DNA of 21,858 nt from Prorocentrum cordatum. Its lineage: Eukaryota > Sar > Dinophyceae > Prorocentrales > Prorocentraceae. The translations under genes and the position numbers were made by a program. The notes under the pieces were generated by a model that ran no database searches, had not been told where the DNA came from, and worked only from the letters and a program-made list of their open reading frames with translations. Position 1 is the stretch's first letter, and every line of letters starts with the position of its first letter. The stretch lies in assembly GCA_963575745.1 (NCBI GenBank), contig CAUYUJ010018732.1, forward strand, positions 92,742-114,599, given 5' to 3'. Shown here piece by piece: positions 19,107-21,858 of the stretch.

Positions 19107-19727
19107 GTGGCGACAAGGTCGCAGATCGCAGCCCCCCAGGGACGGCGAGGTCCCGCTCAGATCCGCGCGGTGCCTCACTCCGCTGGACCCACCAGCAGCC
19201 CTCGAAAGTGGCGACAGTGTCGCAGAGCGCAGCCCCCCAGGGACGGCGAGGTCCCGCTCAGGTCTGCGCGGTGCCTCGCTCCGCTGGACCCACCAGCAGC
19301 CCTCGAAAGTGGCGACAGTGTCGCAGAGCGCAGCCCCCCAGGGACGGCGAGGTCCCGCTCAGGTCTGCGCGGTGCCGCACTCCGCTGGACCCACCAGCAG
19401 CCCTCGAAAGTGGCGACAGTGTCGCAGAGCGCAGCCCCCCAGGGACGGCGAGGTCCCGCTCAGGTCTGCGCGGTGCCTCACTCCGCTGGACCTACCAGCA
19501 GCCCTCGAAAGTGGCGACAATGTCGCAGAGCGCAGCCCCCCAGGGACGGCGAGGTCCCGCTCAGGTCTGCGCGGTGCCTCGCTCCGCTGGACCCACCAGC
19601 AGCCCTCGGAAGTGGCGAGAATGTCGCAAATCGCAGCCCCCAGTGACGGCGAGGTCCTAGACAGGTACTGTGGCGACAGTGTCGCAGATCGCAGCCACCC
19701 AGGGACGGCGAGGTCCTAGACAGGGAC
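19107..19727 (+). repeat. 101-bp minisatellite
   Basis: Units beginning GTGGCGAC start at 19107, 19208, 19309, 19410, 19511 and 19612, exactly 101 bp apart. A shortened unit starts at 19670. Inner units differ at a few bases; the first and last are most diverged. Each unit carries GCGACAGTGTCGC, a near-perfect palindrome. Because 101 = 3n+2, each unit shifts phase, and the open frames are artefacts that repeat every three units. Confidence 0.96.
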
Positions 19728-19830
19728 CGCAGGCAAAGAGAGAGAGAGACAGAGAGAGAGAGAGAACGAGATAAAGAACGCAAGAGAGAACGAGAGAGAG
19801 AGAGATTGACAAGAAAAACGGCGAGAGGCA
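19728..19830 (+). repeat. (GA)n-rich tract
   Basis: GAGAGA runs with ACGAG and AAAGAACG interruptions following the minisatellite. Confidence 0.85.
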
Positions 19831-19996
19831 GGAGGCGGGAGGAGAAGACGCGACCGCAGTGCATACCCAGCCAAGGAGGGTTGGGAACCAACTCGGAGGT
19901 CCGCGCGGATTTCTCGGATCGGCGCTGAACCCCCCTCCTTGGCACGCGGAGCGCGCCAGGGGCGGCGCCGGAGGCGCCGCCAGGGGCGGGGGGGGG

Positions 19997-20081
19997 GAGG
20001 CAGCAGGCGGAGGGGTGGGCATGTGGACGGGAGGGGAGAGGAGGGGCCAGGGATGGAATAGGAGGGCAAGCCTTCTTCTTC
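19997..20081 (-). repeat. Dispersed repeat, minus copy
   Basis: Reverse complement of 17982-18068 with a few substitutions, about 2 kb away in inverted orientation. The 101-bp minisatellite lies between the two copies. Confidence 0.88.
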
Positions 20082-20089
20082 CTCGGGAC

Positions 20090-20595
20090 CCTCTCGGGGA
20101 AACCGAGAGGCACCGATGCCGCTACCCCCCGAACCAGGACTTCGAGGCGAATCCAGAGGTGGCGACGAGGGCCTGCAAGGAGGCCCGAAAAGGGGAAAAC
20201 GGGCGAGGGGGGAGAGGTATGGGTACCTTTTCCTGCTCTGACCTCTAGCATGGAAGCAAGCAAGCAAAGGCCATGCATCCTGAAGGACGCGTCGGCATAC
20301 TCGAAGTTGCGCCATAGGCAACCGAGTGAGATAATGAAAGCATAGGTGCGTCGAAAACTGTAGCGATGGGAAGAGGAAGAGAGAGAGAGAGAGATAGAGG
20401 AGGAGGAGGGGATACAACAACTGGCAAAGAAAACAGCGCCAGCGGGAACCAGGACGGGGGCACCGCCGACTCGGCGCCAGCCTGCCCCGCCTCTCCAGGG
20501 CGGGCGGCCGGCGGGCGGCGCGGGGCCGGGAGCACGAGGGCCACGAGGAGCAGAGCAGCGGTCACGAGAACGGAGGAGGGAGAGAGGAGCGAGCG
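20090..20595. other. Interval without a recognised gene
   Basis: Mixed GC-rich sequence with a short GA run near 20375-20400. Open frames run into the GGA tract and have no motif. Confidence 0.45.
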
Positions 20596-20599
20596 GCAG

Positions 20600-20866
20600 G
20601 GATGTGCGGGAAGAGGGAGGGAGGAGGGGGAAGGAGGGGGAAGGGGGGGGAAGGAGGAAGGAGGGAGGGAGGGAGGGAGGGAGGGGGGGAAGGAGGAGGA
20701 AGGAGGAGGGGGAGGGAGGGGAGGGAGGGAGGAGGTAGGGAGGGAGGAGGGAGGAGGGAGGAAGCAGGGAGGAGGGAGGAGGGAGGAGGGAGAGAGGAAG
20801 AAGGAGGGAGAAGGGAGGAGGAAGGACGGACGGAGGGAGGAGGAAGGACGAGGGGAAGGGGGAAGC
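20600..20866 (+). repeat. (GGA/GGGA)n polypurine tract
   Basis: Almost pure purine for about 265 bp, mainly GGAGGGA words. The G-rich strand could form quadruplex or triplex structure; that is inference. Frames are poly-Gly/Glu or Ser/Pro/Leu. Confidence 0.93.
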
Positions 20867-20919
20867 ATCGAGGAAATCCGCCGACCCTGTTGGCGTGTGG
20901 AAGAGGCTCTTCCGTTTGA

Positions 20920-20970
20920 CTCGTCGTCATCGTCGTCGTGCTCATTGTCGTCGTCGTCGTCGTCGCCTTC
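20920..20970 (+). repeat. (CGT)n-rich tract
   Basis: TCG/CGT triplets with TCA and TTG interruptions. Confidence 0.88.
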
Positions 20971-21109
20971 GCCACTCCCCCCTCTTTCCCTAAGCCCGTC
21001 GCCGTCCTCTCCCACTTTCACCAGGCCCTTCTCCTCGAGCGCGCCAGCCACAGCGAAATTGAGCAACGTTGTAGTTGAGTCGAAGGGAAGCCCCTTCCCT
21101 TTGATCCCT

Positions 21110-21195
21110 TCCCCTCTGGGGGGGGGTCCCGAAGGGGAGTCGGGGGGGTCCCAGGGAGGGTCCCGGGGGGGTCCCAGGGAGGTCCCGGGGCAGAT
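21110..21195 (+). repeat. G-run repeat, GGGGGTCCCAGGGAGG
   Basis: Four to five imperfect units of about 16-20 bp with G runs of 3-9 separated by TCCC. Both quadruplex and GGGA/TCCC hairpin folding are possible. Confidence 0.75.
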
Positions 21196-21334
21196 AAACT
21201 CCCCCCCTGGCGGTTCAGGGGCCCAGAAAAGTCCCAAGACGGGGCTAAAGTCCCCCAGGATGTCCCCAAGACGGTCTTCGAGGGCCCCGAATCGCCGAAG
21301 TAGTTATCCGTCCAGCTAGCCAAAGTAACCTCCA

Positions 21335-21810
21335 GACGGCTCAAAAGGTTTCCAAAACGCCCCAAGAGGCCTCCAAGAGAACTTCCAAGACGGCCCCAAG
21401 GGGCAAAAAACGTAGATTTCCACAGATTTCAGCATTTTCGCCTTGTCAGCTTCCCGACGCTCCAAGACAGGCCAAGAGGCCTCCAAGACCGCCCCAAGAT
21501 GGGTCAAGAGGCCTCCAAGAGAGCTTCACAACGACCCGAGATGGCCCCAAGACCGCCCAAGAAGCCTCCAAGACAGCCGAGGAGGCCCCCAAGACGGCTC
21601 CAAGAGGGAGCCCAGACGGGGGACGCGAACGGACATTTCGATCCCTCGGCCTGAGAAGCTCTCAGAAGCCCCCAGAGGCCCCCAAGAAGCCCCCCAAGAA
21701 GCCCGAAGAGGCTCCCAAGAGACCCCCAGGAAGCCCCAAGAGGCCCCCACGAGGCTCCCAAGCGGCTCCCAAGAGCTTTCCAAGAGGCCCCAAAACTACC
21801 CCAACAAGAG
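21335..21810 (+). repeat. Degenerate CCAAGAGGCC-type satellite
   Basis: Words CCCAAGAGGCC, CTCCAAGACGG and CCCCCAAGAAGCC recur every 10-20 bp. The minus frames read Gly/Leu/Trp/Ser repeats and are not credible genes. Related to 17240-17405. Confidence 0.78.
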
Positions 21811-21823
21811 GCCCCCGAGAGCG

Positions 21824-21826
21824 CTG

Positions 21827-21858
<32 letters not shown>
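21824..21858 (+). repeat. (CGT)n microsatellite at the window edge
   Basis: Pure CGT triplets running off the end of the window, so its full length is unknown. Confidence 0.95.

Noticed and set aside
19101-19719. Repetitive protein encoded by the 101-bp array
   Set aside because: The unit is not a multiple of three and the same peptides appear in all phases, so the frame is not under coding constraint.
20245-21237. 330-codon minus frame across the GGA tract
   Set aside because: Product is Ser/Pro/Leu low complexity from the purine repeat; flanking residues have no motif.

Overview
The window looks like nuclear DNA of a dinoflagellate. This is inferred from the overall character: high GC, very dense simple-sequence and tandem repeats, intron-broken coding blocks separated by kilobases of repeat, a non-LTR retrotransposon tail of RNase H plus C-terminal zinc-finger type, and a 100-N scaffold gap at 4259-4358. 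Nothing resembles a bacterial operon. The GC level would suit a Prorocentrum-like genome, but the species cannot be fixed from sequence alone. Most long open frames here are by-products of triplet or GC-rich repeats and are not genes.

Layout. 1-2560 is a (CTC/TTC)n domain enclosing an AT-rich degenerate NNT triplet tract. 2640-3990 (minus) is a frame-broken C-terminal piece of a non-LTR retrotransposon (zinc knuckle, RNase H, terminal zinc finger). 4259-4358 is a gap. 4790-5910 holds two short-period tandem arrays and a poly-A/AT/poly-A block. 5911-7260 is GC-rich without a convincing gene. 7620-8900 (minus) carries a chain of coding-like blocks of an unknown gene. 9085-9341 is an array of a GCGCCACTC-type decamer with a conserved flank. 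9850-10110 is a diverged copy of a foldback repeat. 10719-12291 (minus) is a three-exon gene whose splice joints can be read, with a second foldback copy forming one intron. 12660-13870 holds triplet, poly-A and 11-bp satellite tracts. 14849-17103 (minus) is a RING-H2 gene with a third foldback copy between its exons. 17567-17821 is the decamer element again, now as a palindrome. 18844-19727 is a degenerate short repeat followed by a 101-bp minisatellite. 19997-20081 repeats 17982-18068 in inverted orientation. 20600-21858 is GGA-rich, G-run and CCAAGAGGCC-type repeat ending in (CGT)n.

All gene-like signals lie on the minus strand, as expected for the unidirectional gene arrays of dinoflagellates. 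The most interesting structure is the foldback repeat. Three copies each carry an 11-bp inverted repeat (CCGTGGGATCT ... AGATCCCACGG) spanning 170-173 bp. Two copies are bounded by ~50-60 bp direct repeats and lie between coding blocks. The best-resolved copy is exactly an intron, flanked by a 10-bp duplication (GCGGCAGGTG) that supplies both splice sites. That is the signature of an introner, a mobile element that creates introns.
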